Shown here one piece after another: positions 34,523-42,631 of a stretch of 64,000 bases of DNA. The notes under the pieces were generated by a model. That model ran no database searches. It was not told the DNA's origin and saw nothing but the letters and a program-made list of their open reading frames with translations. Made by a program: the position numbers and the translations under genes. How positions within the stretch are numbered: position 1 is the stretch's first letter; every line of letters starts with the position of its first letter. This DNA comes from Actinomadura sp. NAK00032. Lineage in GTDB: Bacteria; Actinomycetota; Actinomycetes; Streptosporangiales; Streptosporangiaceae. Location of the stretch: positions 8,556,001-8,620,000 of the forward strand of contig NZ_CP054932.1 of assembly GCF_013364275.1 (NCBI RefSeq), in the 5' to 3' direction.

Positions 34523-34862
34523 CATGCCCGCCACCTTCGACCCCGCGGCCTTCACCGGCTCGGACTGCAACACGACCATCCCCGACCGCGCAGGACGCCA
34601 CCGCCTGCCCCGCCACGGAACCGTCCGACCAGGGCTCACCGGCCCCCGAACGGCCTTCGCCTCACCGCTCGAAACCCTCCCTGACCGCGCGACGCCCCCG
34701 TTCGTTGCGCCACTGCGCACCACCGTGGCCCCACCACGGCACCGCCCCATAACTCGCCCCCCGGCACCCCCCGTCCAACACACTCCGCAACGCCATAAGC
34801 CCAACCCAGCCCCCAGCCGCAAGGACGGAAAACGCGACCTCCCGCGCATCCCGGTCACCGCG

Positions 34863-35906
34863 ATGCGCGTAACCGTCCTGATCCCGGCCCACAACGAGGC
34901 GAAACAGATCACCGAAACGATCGCCTCACTCCGCCGCCAGGAACGTCCGCCGGACCACATCATCGTGATCGCCGACAACTGCACCGACGCCACCGCCGCG
35001 TTCGCGCAGCTCTGCGGCGTCGAGATCGTCGGGACGCGCGGCAACAAGCACAAGAAGGCCGGCGCCCTGAACCAGGTCCTGGACCAGCTGCTCCCGATCT
35101 TCGGCCCGGAAGACGCGATCATGGTCATGGACGCCGACTCGGCCCTCGACCCCGGCTTCATCCGGCACGGCATCGATTACCTGGCCGATGGCCGCTACGC
35201 CGCCGTCGGCGGCACGTTCACCGGCAAGCCGGGCGGCGGCGCGGTCGGCATGTTCCAGCGCAACGAGTACGCCCGCTATGCCCGCGACGTCCGACGCCTC
35301 CAAGGCAAGGCTCTCGTCCTGACGGGCACCGCCACCATCTTCCGCGCCACGACCCTCCAGGAAGTAGTCGCGGCCCGCCGCTCCGAACGCCTCCCCGGCC
35401 TGCCCCACGTCTACGACGTCCGGGTCCTGACCGAGGACAACGAGCTGACCCTGGCGATCCTCCACCTGGGCTTCCGCATCCTCTGCCCGCCGGAATGCAC
35501 CCTCACCACCGAGGTCATGCCCACCTGGCGCGAACTGGCCCAGCAGCGCCTCCGCTGGAAGCGCGGCGCCCTGGAGAACCTCCTCGACTACGGCTGGACG
35601 CCGATCACCCGCCCGTACTGGGGACGGCAACTGCTCTCCCTGGTCGGCATCCTGGTGATCACCGCTTACCTCTCCTCGCTCGCCTACTCGGCGATCTGGC
35701 TGGGCGGCATCCAGATCAGCCCGATCTGGGCGGGCGTGACCCTGATCTTCATGGTGGAGCGCGTGGTCACCGTCCGCCAGCGCGGCAAGGTCCAGATGGC
35801 CCTCGCCGGCACCATCGTCGTCGAAATGATCTTCGACGTCTTCCTCCAGATCGTCCAGGCCCGTGCCTTCTGGCAGGCCGCCTGGCGCAAAGAAAGGAAA
35901 TGGTAG
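34863..35906 (+). CDS. Membrane glycosyltransferase family 2 protein
   Basis: 347 residues from ATG 34863 (RVTVLIPAHNEAKQITETI is the natural GT2 N-terminus); the frame is open back to ATG 34524 but that part is Pro/Arg-rich and looks non-coding. Processive-type GT2 motifs: VMDADSALD (DxD), LTEDNELTL (ED), and QQRLRWKRG (QxxRW). Two or three C-terminal membrane helices follow (LLSLVGILVITAYLSSLAYS; ISPIWAGVTLIFMV; IVVEMIFDVFLQIV). It should make or extrude a polysaccharide or glycosylate a lipid. Sits between a sortase and a tiny membrane protein. Confidence 0.88.
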   Translation: MRVTVLIPAHNEAKQITETIASLRRQERPPDHIIVIADNCTDATAAFAQLCGVEIVGTRGNKHKKAGALNQVLDQLLPIFGPEDAIMVMDADSALDPGFIRHGIDYLADGRYAAVGGTFTGKPGGGAVGMFQRNEYARYARDVRRLQGKALVLTGTATIFRATTLQEVVAARRSERLPGLPHVYDVRVLTEDNELTLAILHLGFRILCPPECTLTTEVMPTWRELAQQRLRWKRGALENLLDYGWTPITRPYWGRQLLSLVGILVITAYLSSLAYSAIWLGGIQISPIWAGVTLIFMVERVVTVRQRGKVQMALAGTIVVEMIFDVFLQIVQARAFWQAAWRKERKW

Positions 35907-36071
35907 ATGTACAACACACCCCCCATCGGCGGCGTGGCCGCGGGTTTCGGCGGGGCCGCAGCGGCCTCCCCGTGGCTCGGCATGCAGGCCCTCTGGCTCG
36001 GCCTGGCCCTGTTCACCCTGGTCTCCGCCGGCCTCGCCGTAAAGCGAATCCTCCCCGCCCGCAAGGGCTGA
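35907..36071 (+). CDS. 54-residue membrane peptide downstream of the GT2 gene
   Basis: The ATG follows the GT2 stop directly (TAGATG) and has AAAGGAAA about 8 bp upstream. Short Gly/Pro/Ala-rich N-terminus (YNTPPIGGVAAGFGG), one hydrophobic helix (LWLGLALFTLVSAGLAV) and a basic tail (KRILPARKG). This helix-plus-basic-tail layout resembles the C-terminal sorting tail of sortase substrates, but there is no LPxTG motif or signal peptide. A perfect 13-bp terminator follows at once, so it is the last gene of the unit. Function unknown; possibly an accessory subunit of the GT2. Confidence 0.7.
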   Translation: MYNTPPIGGVAAGFGGAAAASPWLGMQALWLGLALFTLVSAGLAVKRILPARKG

Positions 36072-36075
36072 CCCC

Positions 36076-36104
36076 GGAAGGCCGGGGCCCCGCCCCGGCC
36101 TTCC
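36076..36104 (+). terminator. Terminator of the sortase-GT2-peptide unit
   Basis: Perfect 13-bp stem (36076-36088 with 36092-36104) and 3-nt loop, 4 bp past the stop of the small gene. Confidence 0.9.
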
Positions 36105-36143
36105 CGCAACCAACTGAATCCCCGCCGCGAACGGAGCCGAAGC

Positions 36144-36659
36144 TCAACGACCACCCTCAGCGTGCAAGATCTGCTCAGCGAACCACTGCACACGCTCCCG
36201 GGTGATCCCGCTCCTCTGCTCCACCGCAAGAGGATGGTCAGTCGGCTCCAGTTGAACGAAAGGCCGCTCACCCACAGGACGAGTATGAACATTCGTCTTG
36301 AGATTCAGCGTGGGCCGCTCATATAGATACAACTCACTGGCGAGCCACCCGAAGTAAGGCTCCGCCTGCTCCCGTCCCGGCGTCTCCCACAACTCGCCCA
36401 TCCGAACGAAGTTCTGCGGGCTGAGCGAGACCCAAACCGCCCAGGAGAAGACACCCCCACCCACAACGGGAATCTCCACCAGCCCCTTGACGAAAAAGTG
36501 CGCCCCCTCGATCACGCACTGATCAGAGGTGAGCTCACTCTCAGGATGCTCCGCAACCGCATCAGACCAGTAGGCGGGCGCCCCAGAGCCATAGTGCATG
36601 GGCAACTCATCGTGCCGCTCCCCACACCCAGAACACACATACCCAACATCACCAGACAT
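36144..36659 (-). CDS. DUF2199 domain-containing protein
   Basis: 171 residues from ATG 36659 (GTG 36680 possible). Starts with the family's zinc-ribbon-like segment YVCSGCGERHDELPMHYGSG and APAYW, then CVIEGAHFFVKGLVEIPV and FSWAVWVSLSPQNFVRMGEL, then a C-terminal PTDHPLAVEQRSGIT that matches the usual DUF2199 ending. The biochemical role of the family is not known. Soluble, cytoplasmic. Convergent with the GT2 unit. Confidence 0.85.
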   Translation of the reverse strand: MSGDVGYVCSGCGERHDELPMHYGSGAPAYWSDAVAEHPESELTSDQCVIEGAHFFVKGLVEIPVVGGGVFSWAVWVSLSPQNFVRMGELWETPGREQAEPYFGWLASELYLYERPTLNLKTNVHTRPVGERPFVQLEPTDHPLAVEQRSGITRERVQWFAEQILHAEGGR

Positions 36660-36885
36660 GCCGGAAATCTTATTCCGCACCGAACAAGGCCACTACCCGT
36701 CCACCGAACCGAAGGCCGAACTCGTGAACGCTCACGGTGGCCTACGACGTGCCGGTCAGCCAGTACACCTCGGCTACCCCTCCCCCGGACCCCCGCCTCG
36801 CTAACCCACTTCTACGAACACTCCGTCCCGAAGCCGCACCCGCTATCCCTACTACAGACAGCACTCAAGTGACTACACTGAGTCC

Positions 36886-37446
36886 ATGACGCGTGCACAG
36901 AGACGCTTTGGCACCGCCTTGACCGCCTCCGCGATCTTGCTCACCCTCGCCACCCCCACCGGAGCCTCCGCCAGCACCCCGGCCGCGGCTCACTCAATCC
37001 CCCAAATGGCCGGCAACCCGCAAATCGACTGCCGAGGCTGGGTCAGGCCCGGTCCCCACACGGTGAAGGACGCGAAGCCGATCTACTCGATAACCGGCGG
37101 CGAGTGGGGCAGCGAGGTCGACGTCACCCTGTGGTCGGGCATGGGCCCTGAAGGGTTCCGGCACTACTGGGCCCCCCTCGCGGGCAAGACCCGACCGGGC
37201 GACGCGGTGTGGATGGACGTCCTCATCCACGGCGCCGGCTGGCACCAGTGCGGCCCCTTCGGCGTCGGCTCGAACGGCCAGGAGATCTCCTCCCCCATGG
37301 GCCGCGTCACGCACTTCTCGGCGTTCCGAGCCTGCGGCCGCCACAACAACTCCAGCGGTTGCACCAGCGACTACTACACCTGCTGCTCCCGCCACACCCA
37401 CCACCCAACACTCCCGCAGCAAGAGAGCACCCCACCACGCGACTGA
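36886..37446 (+). CDS. Secreted hypothetical protein with a Cys/His-rich tail
   Basis: 186 residues. Sec signal peptide (FGTALTASAILLTLATPTGA, cleavage after ASA). Mature domain with VDVTLWSGMGPEGFRHYWAP and DVLIHGAGWHQCGPFGVGSN, then a short tail CTSDYYTCCSRHTHHP with clustered Cys and His. A TACACT box ends 6 bp before the ATG and there is no Shine-Dalgarno, consistent with a leaderless mRNA. No recognised family; the tail could bind metal or form disulfides outside the cell. Confidence 0.7.
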   Translation: MTRAQRRFGTALTASAILLTLATPTGASASTPAAAHSIPQMAGNPQIDCRGWVRPGPHTVKDAKPIYSITGGEWGSEVDVTLWSGMGPEGFRHYWAPLAGKTRPGDAVWMDVLIHGAGWHQCGPFGVGSNGQEISSPMGRVTHFSAFRACGRHNNSSGCTSDYYTCCSRHTHHPTLPQQESTPPRD

Positions 37447-37627
37447 GGCCCCGGAGAAGACGCAGCCTCGATAACGGACGCCCAAGTCCAGGCAAGTGCG
37501 AAGCGCTGCCTCGGGGGCCACCGGTCCATGCCAAAGCACCGCGCCCGCGCCCAGGGCGGTCCCGAAATTCGAACCCAACCCGCCGCGAAAGGCGTCAACC
37601 ACCAACCGCTGCCAGAAACAACACACG

Positions 37628-38056
37628 CTACCAACGCCGCTCGACGATGCCCTCGGTTGCGACATGTGCCTTGAGAAGGGTGCGGAGCTTGACCCGCCGA
37701 CCACGCCGTCGAACTCGGGCAAGACGCCGCTCATCGGCCCGTGCGTCGTCCTCCAGCCGAAGACGCCGCTGCAATCTGCTCTCGACCCAATCCCCCAACG
37801 GCAGGCCGGGCTCCTTGCGCCATGCCTTCGGCCGCCGACGCAACAGACGCTCCTCAACCTCGACCGCCTTCCCCATGTCGGGACTGCCAGCAGCGTCCTG
37901 AAGAATCTGATGAAGGCGATGGCGATTGGCACGATTGGGGAACCGCTTGTTCAGCCGAACCGCGTTCCTGGAACTCTTATCGTTCTCCGCATAGGCGTTG
38001 CGACGGTCCTTGGCGTAACTGAGCTGCTTCTTCTCTTGAGGGCTCCTGCTCTTCAC
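37628..38056 (-). CDS. Conserved basic hypothetical protein
   Basis: 142 residues from GTG 38056 with AAGG upstream. N-terminal SPQEKKQLSYAKDRRNAYAE and SSRNAVRLNKRFPNRANRHR, a pattern I recognise from small uncharacterised actinomycete proteins; the C-terminal half is strongly Arg-rich. Possibly nucleic-acid binding. Function unknown. Confidence 0.65.
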   Translation of the reverse strand: MKSRSPQEKKQLSYAKDRRNAYAENDKSSRNAVRLNKRFPNRANRHRLHQILQDAAGSPDMGKAVEVEERLLRRRPKAWRKEPGLPLGDWVESRLQRRLRLEDDARADERRLARVRRRGRRVKLRTLLKAHVATEGIVERRW

Positions 38057-38209
38057 AGCCTGCCTTCTCCCTCAATCTCCTGAAGCGCGCGGCCTCCGTT
38101 GCGATACCTCCGTGCCATACAGCATGCCGCTCAGGAGGACACCACGCTGTGACCTCGGAACCAAACCGATGTCACCTCTTGAACTCGCTGACCTGCTGTA
38201 CAACGCCAG

Positions 38210-38818
38210 TCAGTCATCCGACTCGCGTTGGTTGTCACCGGCCAACCCTTGAAGGTCTCGCATCGACTCGGCCCCCAGGGGCAGACCATCCACACCCAAA
38301 TGACTTCGCACCCTGGGCGAGACCGTCATCGGCGCCGCCCAGCCCTCGTGTACTTGAGCGATCTGACTCGGCACGGGCGTGACCGGGTAGGTGGAGATTC
38401 CCTTTGCCCAGTTGATGAGCAGCCCCTCCGTCCCATCGAGGTCGGTCATCACAAGCAACACTGGATGTCCCTGCCTGCTCCAGGTGTTCCACACCGCCCA
38501 CCCCTCAGGGCGCGGGTCCACGTTGAGGCGCCGACATGCCGTCTCGTAGTCGTCGTCCATTCCGAAGGGCATGGCCGCCGGCCTCAGCAGGACGACACCG
38601 GCCAAGCGCATCCTCGGCCGGTCGGTCTCCTCATCCAGACAGCCGTCACCTTGGTAGTGGTAGTGCCGAAGCGTCCGGGCCAACTCGTTCACGGCCCTGC
38701 GGAGTCCGTTCGTCTCCTCGACTTCCTCGTAGTAGGCAAGCCATCCTTCGTCGGCAGCCTCGTTGACCACGGCGCGACTACGCGCTTCGACCTCTCGCAG
38801 ATACTCGGCTTCGCTCAT
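38210..38818 (-). CDS. Hypothetical protein
   Basis: 202 residues from ATG 38818 (the frame extends to GTG 38833). Helical N-terminal half (EAEYLREVEARSRAVVNEAA), central MRLAGVVLLRPAAMPFGMDD, then VLLVMTDLDGTEGLLINWAK. Acidic and soluble. No recognised family. Lies in the accessory region between the DUF2199 gene and the decayed element. Confidence 0.55.
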   Translation of the reverse strand: MSEAEYLREVEARSRAVVNEAADEGWLAYYEEVEETNGLRRAVNELARTLRHYHYQGDGCLDEETDRPRMRLAGVVLLRPAAMPFGMDDDYETACRRLNVDPRPEGWAVWNTWSRQGHPVLLVMTDLDGTEGLLINWAKGISTYPVTPVPSQIAQVHEGWAAPMTVSPRVRSHLGVDGLPLGAESMRDLQGLAGDNQRESDD

Positions 38819-39137
38819 CTCAGGACCGGCCACAGCACCAGTCTGACACCGCGACCGTTACCAGGGCGCCCCATTTTCCCGGCGCCGCCAACCCAAGACA
38901 CCTGATAACAAGCAAGATCAATGACGTGAACGGGTCTCTCCCACAAAACCTCTGACCAGCACCGCGGCACCCGACCCTTCCAAGATCACCCGCTCCCCGT
39001 TGTTAGCACCCACAGCCTTTGTAAGTAGCTTCATAGATCCCAAACGACTCCTAAAGCCATTCTATTTGGAACGCTCATCGCTCCAGCGAAGTCCAAATGT
39101 TGGCGTGGCTGTTGGGCTACAGGAGAGGAGAGGGCCC
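38819..39137. other. Non-coding spacer
   Basis: About 320 bp, less GC-rich than the surroundings, with no credible gene; a frame from GTG 39000 simply leads into the gene at 39138, which has its own ribosome-binding site. Confidence 0.5.
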
Positions 39138-39611
39138 ATGCTTCAATCCCTTGCGCTGACAGGGCTCGGTGGACTGCTCGCAATCGTCGGCACTCTGTTA
39201 GGGCATCGCCGGCAGGCCGCTGAGGCTCGGCACAGTCGGCTAGAAGGCTATCAACGCGAAGACCGCTACCGGCTGCACCAGGAGCGCCGCATGGCGTATG
39301 CCGACTTCCACCTAGCCATAGGGCGAGCGCGCTCAATGGTCAGAACCATTGAGATGGCCGATGGGGACGACGACGGTTTCAACAAGATCAAAGACGCGAG
39401 GAGCGATGTTTGGGCTGCCCTCGTCCCGCTGTGGCATGTGGGCTCGGAAGAGGTGGTCAGGACGGCCGGAGAGTTCCTGAGTCGCATCGACGCGGTGATG
39501 CAGGAGGGAAGCAGACTGGACCTCGACCAATGGAAGGACCTCGTCAAGGACTACGCGTCCGCAGTACGGCGCGACCTCCTTGAGTGCGCAGTGCCCTGGC
39601 CGAACTCGTGA
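39138..39611 (+). CDS. Membrane-anchored hypothetical protein
   Basis: 157 residues. Start ATG 39138 with GGAGAGGAGAGGG upstream. One N-terminal membrane helix (SLALTGLGGLLAIVGTLLG) then a basic, helical, probably coiled-coil region (EARHSRLEGYQREDRYRLHQ) and a soluble helical domain. Resembles small anchored coiled-coil proteins common in actinobacterial accessory regions. Function unknown. Its 3' end overlaps a truncated gene on the other strand. Confidence 0.7.
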   Translation: MLQSLALTGLGGLLAIVGTLLGHRRQAAEARHSRLEGYQREDRYRLHQERRMAYADFHLAIGRARSMVRTIEMADGDDDGFNKIKDARSDVWAALVPLWHVGSEEVVRTAGEFLSRIDAVMQEGSRLDLDQWKDLVKDYASAVRRDLLECAVPWPNS

Positions 39612-39790
39612 CCGTCGACCTCGCCGTCACTCGCCGCTTCAAGGACTTCTTCAAGCTGATGCGCCAGCGCGTAGATCGAACCTCGTTCCGGCTCAGTGCC
39701 GTACCCGTCCCCCGTGAGGGCGAACTTCAAGAACACGGCGTGCTCAGTCGACAACATGGGCTCCTTGAGGCGTGCGAAGGACTCGCGCAC
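39551..39790 (-). pseudogene. Truncated small gene, opposite strand
   Basis: Encodes MLSTEHAVFLKFALTGDGYG from ATG 39757 and then HQLEEVLEAASDGEVDGHEF, reminiscent of small actinomycete proteins whose C-terminus normally continues after the GHEFG segment. Here the sequence turns to unrelated residues at about 39590, where the convergent gene ends. I read it as a 3'-truncated remnant. Confidence 0.45.
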
Positions 39791-39867
39791 AGATTAGAGG
39801 CGTTGGTGCTGGCGGCGTGGCCCCACGGTGGGCGGGGCGGTCGGGGCGGGGCCGGCTGGACACGTCG

Positions 39868-39974
39868 CGATGCGCGGTCCGGCACGGCCGTCCGGTGTCC
39901 GGCGCCCACGCCGCACGCTCCGGGCGGCCAGGCGCGGGGCCGCACAGCGGCCCAAGCGCCGCCGCCCCTTGACC
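39868..39974. repeat. Copy 1 of an approximately 105-bp direct repeat
   Basis: Very GC-rich block nearly identical to 41603-41708 (a handful of substitutions). Copy 1 abuts the rep fragment of the decayed element; copy 2 lies inside the left end of the intact element. Confidence 0.75.
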
Positions 39975-40345
39975 AAGTACCTGGTCAAGGGCGTGGCCGA
40001 ATGCCACACTGCCGAGGCAAGCGCGCAGCGCGACCACGTCGACCGGACGGCCGAAACGCTGCGCTATGAGCCGCGCTCGCCGACGTGCGCGAACTAGCTG
40101 CGCTACGGCGTCCAGCTCAAGAACCCCGCAAGGGCCTCACGCCGGGCTGCTGCAAGGGCAAAGCACACCGACGCGAACATCTCGGCTACAGCGGCCGCCG
40201 CGTCCTGTCTCCCGCAAATAGTCCGGCAAGCCCCTCGCCGACCACAAAGCCGACCGTAAGGCGTGGGTGCTCGCGCGGCTGGCTGAGGCCGGTGTCCTGG
40301 TGATCAATCCGGCCGATCTGAACGCCGTCCATGTCTCTGAGAACG
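39969..40345 (+). pseudogene. Fragment of a repSA-like replication initiator gene
   Basis: Begins LTKYLVKGVAECHTAEASAQ and continues RDHVDRTAETLRYEPRSPTC, about 85% like the C-terminal part of RepSA at 50511 onward. A TGG-to-TAG change creates a stop near 40095, and an indel after VQLKNP shifts the frame; homology continues in another frame (GKAHRREHLGYSGRRVL) to about 40345. Only the region after the second catalytic motif is left, so it cannot initiate replication. Confidence 0.85.
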
Positions 40346-40380
40346 GTCGGGTCTCGGTGATCCGGACGTCAGGCCGATCC

Positions 40381-40913
40381 GGTGGCGCTGCTCAAGGGTG
40401 ACTGCCATCTTCCGGCGACTGACTGGGGGGCGACTCGTCCTAACTCGGTCGCTGCCCGAAACGGGGTCGCGCTGGACGGACAGCGGGTCGACTCACGAGC
40501 AACGCGGCCTCAAGCTCCGTCCACTGGCCGAGGTTCGGACGGTTCCGATCCCGCCGGTCCTGGTGGAGCTCCTCCGGGAGCACATCGCCGAGTTCGGGGA
40601 CGGCCGAGGATGGGCGGATCTTCTAAACCCGAGCGGGGCGGCATCGTCAGGTCGACGGCCTACGGGCGATGTCTGGGCGGCGACACGGGCCCTCGCCTTC
40701 ACGCCGGAACAGGTCGACTCTCCCCTGGCGCGGCGGCCGTACGACCTGCGGCACGCCGGGGTGTCGCTGTGGCTCAACTCCGGTGTTCCGGCAACTGAGG
40801 TCGCCGAACGCGCGGGCCATAGCATCAAGGTCCTGTTGCAGGTCTATGCGAAGTGCATCCTGGGCCAGCACGACCGGGCGAACCAGCGAATCGACGATGC
40901 GCTCGATGACTGA
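40381..40913 (+). pseudogene. Fragment of an AICE tyrosine integrase gene
   Basis: Homologous to the last third of the integrase at 52059-52590. It keeps TRSLPETGSRWTDSGSTHEQ, PYDLRHAGVSLWLNSGVPAT and VLLQVYAKC with the nucleophilic Tyr, but has at least three frame-changing indels (near 40425, 40600 and 40665) and no N-terminal two thirds. It joins directly to the rep fragment, so xis and most of int were deleted. Confidence 0.85.
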
Positions 40914-41078
40914 TCCGACCTACCCTCCAGGGGCTCCGGTTTGCGCCGGAGCCCCTTCGGCGCTCCCGCCCCGACCTGCGGGAACACCCTCGGACTCATT
41001 CCGCGTATATTCCGGGACCGGTGACATCCGGGTGCGTTCGGTGGCATCTGGCTGCATCCAGGGGATCTTGGAATGCGA

Positions 41079-41113
41079 ACAGCCTCTGACCGTTTGCACT
41101 GGTCAGAGGCTGT
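41079..41113. terminator. int-distal hairpin, copy in the decayed element
   Basis: Perfect 13-bp stem (41079-41091 with 41101-41113), 9-nt loop. The same hairpin occurs at 52756-52790 after the intact int. It probably separates int transcription from the tRNA. Confidence 0.8.
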
Positions 41114-41118
41114 GTGCG

Positions 41119-41175
41119 CTGGTGTGGCGGGTCCAGGATTCGAACCTGGGTAGGCTAAGCCGACGAATTTACAGT
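41119..41175. repeat. attL: duplicated 3' half of tRNA-Tyr
   Basis: 47 bp identical to 52796-52842, then one mismatch and 9 more identical bases. It covers the acceptor end, T arm, variable arm and part of the anticodon stem-loop of tRNA-Tyr, after which similarity stops. It is the left attachment site of the intact element and at the same time the right end of the older remnant. Confidence 0.9.
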
Positions 41176-41290
41176 GCGCCATGGATTAGGCGCCTACTCC
41201 CCTGCTGACCTGCACGGGAACCAGTCTTGTCCTGGTCACCTCCGCAAGCCATCCCACGGATATCCCGCGCGGTGCGCACACCGCTCCCGG

Positions 41291-41444
41291 CCTGCTCTTC
41301 CCGTCTGCCGTCGTCCCGCGCTCCGCGCTGCCGGGCCAGGGCCAGGGGGCCAAGGTGGAGCGCCCCACTGGACGAACGACCTTGGCCCCCTGGCCCTGGT
41401 CTGGTAGATCTCCGATCGGGACGGCGGCAGACGGGAAGAGCAGG
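41291..41444. repeat. 154-bp nested inverted repeat just inside attL
   Basis: Outer arms of 28 bp (41291-41318 and 41417-41444, one mismatch) enclose inner arms of 21 bp (41336-41356 and 41379-41399, perfect). The whole can fold into one long interrupted hairpin. It lies in a 680-bp gene-free zone between attL and the first cargo gene. Candidate roles: single- or double-strand origin, transfer locus, or insulating terminator. Confidence 0.85.
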
Positions 41445-41602
41445 CATCCCCCAACCACCAACGACCGTCACGAGCGCGGGATGAGCTTCCCAGAGTCAGA
41501 GGCCCCCCGCCGGAGGCGATTGAACCTCAGCAAGTGCGCGGACCTTGCGGCGGCGCGGTCCCCGTGACGGCCGGACGGGGAAAGGCCGGCGGGCGTGGGC
41601 AG

Positions 41603-41708
41603 GATGCGCGGCCCGGCGCGGCCGTCCGGTGACCGGCGCCCACGCCGCACGCTCCGGGCGGCCTGGCGCGGGGCCGCGCAGCGGCCTGAGCGCCGCCGCC
41701 CCTTGATC
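41603..41708. repeat. Copy 2 of the approximately 105-bp direct repeat
   Basis: Near-identical to 39868-39974. Here the block is followed by unrelated DNA instead of rep sequence. The surrounding 41176-41854 holds no gene that I can support. Confidence 0.75.
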
Positions 41709-41854
41709 CCAAACAGCCCAATTCGGCAGCGCATCCGTAGCCCGTAGAGGCTCAGCAGCGTCAACCGCATGCTTGTCGCTCGCTAACAGGTTTCTGATCC
41801 GAACTAGCCGGTAAACTGACTGACTGACTTCGGGATCACTCAGCGGGAGAAATC

Positions 41855-42556
41855 ATGGGCGTCGATGCGGGTGCGCTTGTCGTAGCGATCATAGGAGCTG
41901 CGATTGCAGTAGCCGCTGCTTTCTTTTCATATCAACAGGCAAGCGCATCAAGAAAGTCTGCGACATCTGCCGACAAATCGGCAGATGCGGCCACCGAACA
42001 AGCGATTTCCGCCAAGGAGCAGGCGGCGATAAGTCAAAAGCAGTATGAAATTACAGAGAGGATCCGAAAAGAACAGAATGACCCATATGTTGTAGTCGAC
42101 ATACAAGAGTCGCCATTCGCCAAGGGATTTCTCTATCTTGTGATAGAGAATATTGGCACCACCATTGCACGCAATGTGCGCATTGAGTTCAACCCGCCAC
42201 TTCGAACCTCCCGCGAAGCCACTCTGGGCGATGCGATACATGGGAACATAAGAGATGCGAAGATATTTGCGAACGGAATTCGCATGCTCCCGCCTCGCCG
42301 ACGTCTGGAGTTTCTTTTTGACTTCGGCCCTGATCGCCTCGAGGAAGGGTTGGACAATTTTTACAGCGTCCTAGTTGAGGCCGACGGTCCAGAAGGGCCA
42401 GCAGAGCCTATGCGGTACGAAATAGACCTAAACATCCTCTATGGTCCACGATTCCACAGGCCAAAGACACCTCACGAGGGCGTTGAGGCATTAGAGTCAA
42501 TTCGAAAGGCCCTCCTTGATATCCACAAGATCATGAATGCAAACAGGGAGCAATAA
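41855..42556 (+). CDS. Membrane-anchored cargo protein of unknown function
   Basis: 233 residues. N-terminal helix (VVAIIGAAIAVAAAFFSYQ) then a coiled-coil-like Ala/Lys/Glu stretch (KSATSADKSADAATEQAISA), then a beta-rich domain (VVVDIQESPFAKGFLYLVIE, ARNVRIEFNPPL). Base use is clearly more AT-rich than neighbouring genes, with codons such as ATA and AGA that are rare here, pointing to a recent and distant origin. First gene inside attL. Similar anchored proteins occur among phage- and plasmid-borne accessory genes; no function is known. Confidence 0.75.
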   Translation: MGVDAGALVVAIIGAAIAVAAAFFSYQQASASRKSATSADKSADAATEQAISAKEQAAISQKQYEITERIRKEQNDPYVVVDIQESPFAKGFLYLVIENIGTTIARNVRIEFNPPLRTSREATLGDAIHGNIRDAKIFANGIRMLPPRRRLEFLFDFGPDRLEEGLDNFYSVLVEADGPEGPAEPMRYEIDLNILYGPRFHRPKTPHEGVEALESIRKALLDIHKIMNANREQ

Positions 42557-42631
42557 GGAGGGATTGCGTTCCACGTCCCACGTCCGATGCTGGGGTGGAG
42601 CATTCATTGAGCCCACCGTAGGGTGGGCTGC

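Noticed and set aside
40381..40913. A second functional integrase
   Set aside because: It keeps the tyrosine region, but lacks the N-terminal two thirds and has several frameshifts relative to the intact integrase.
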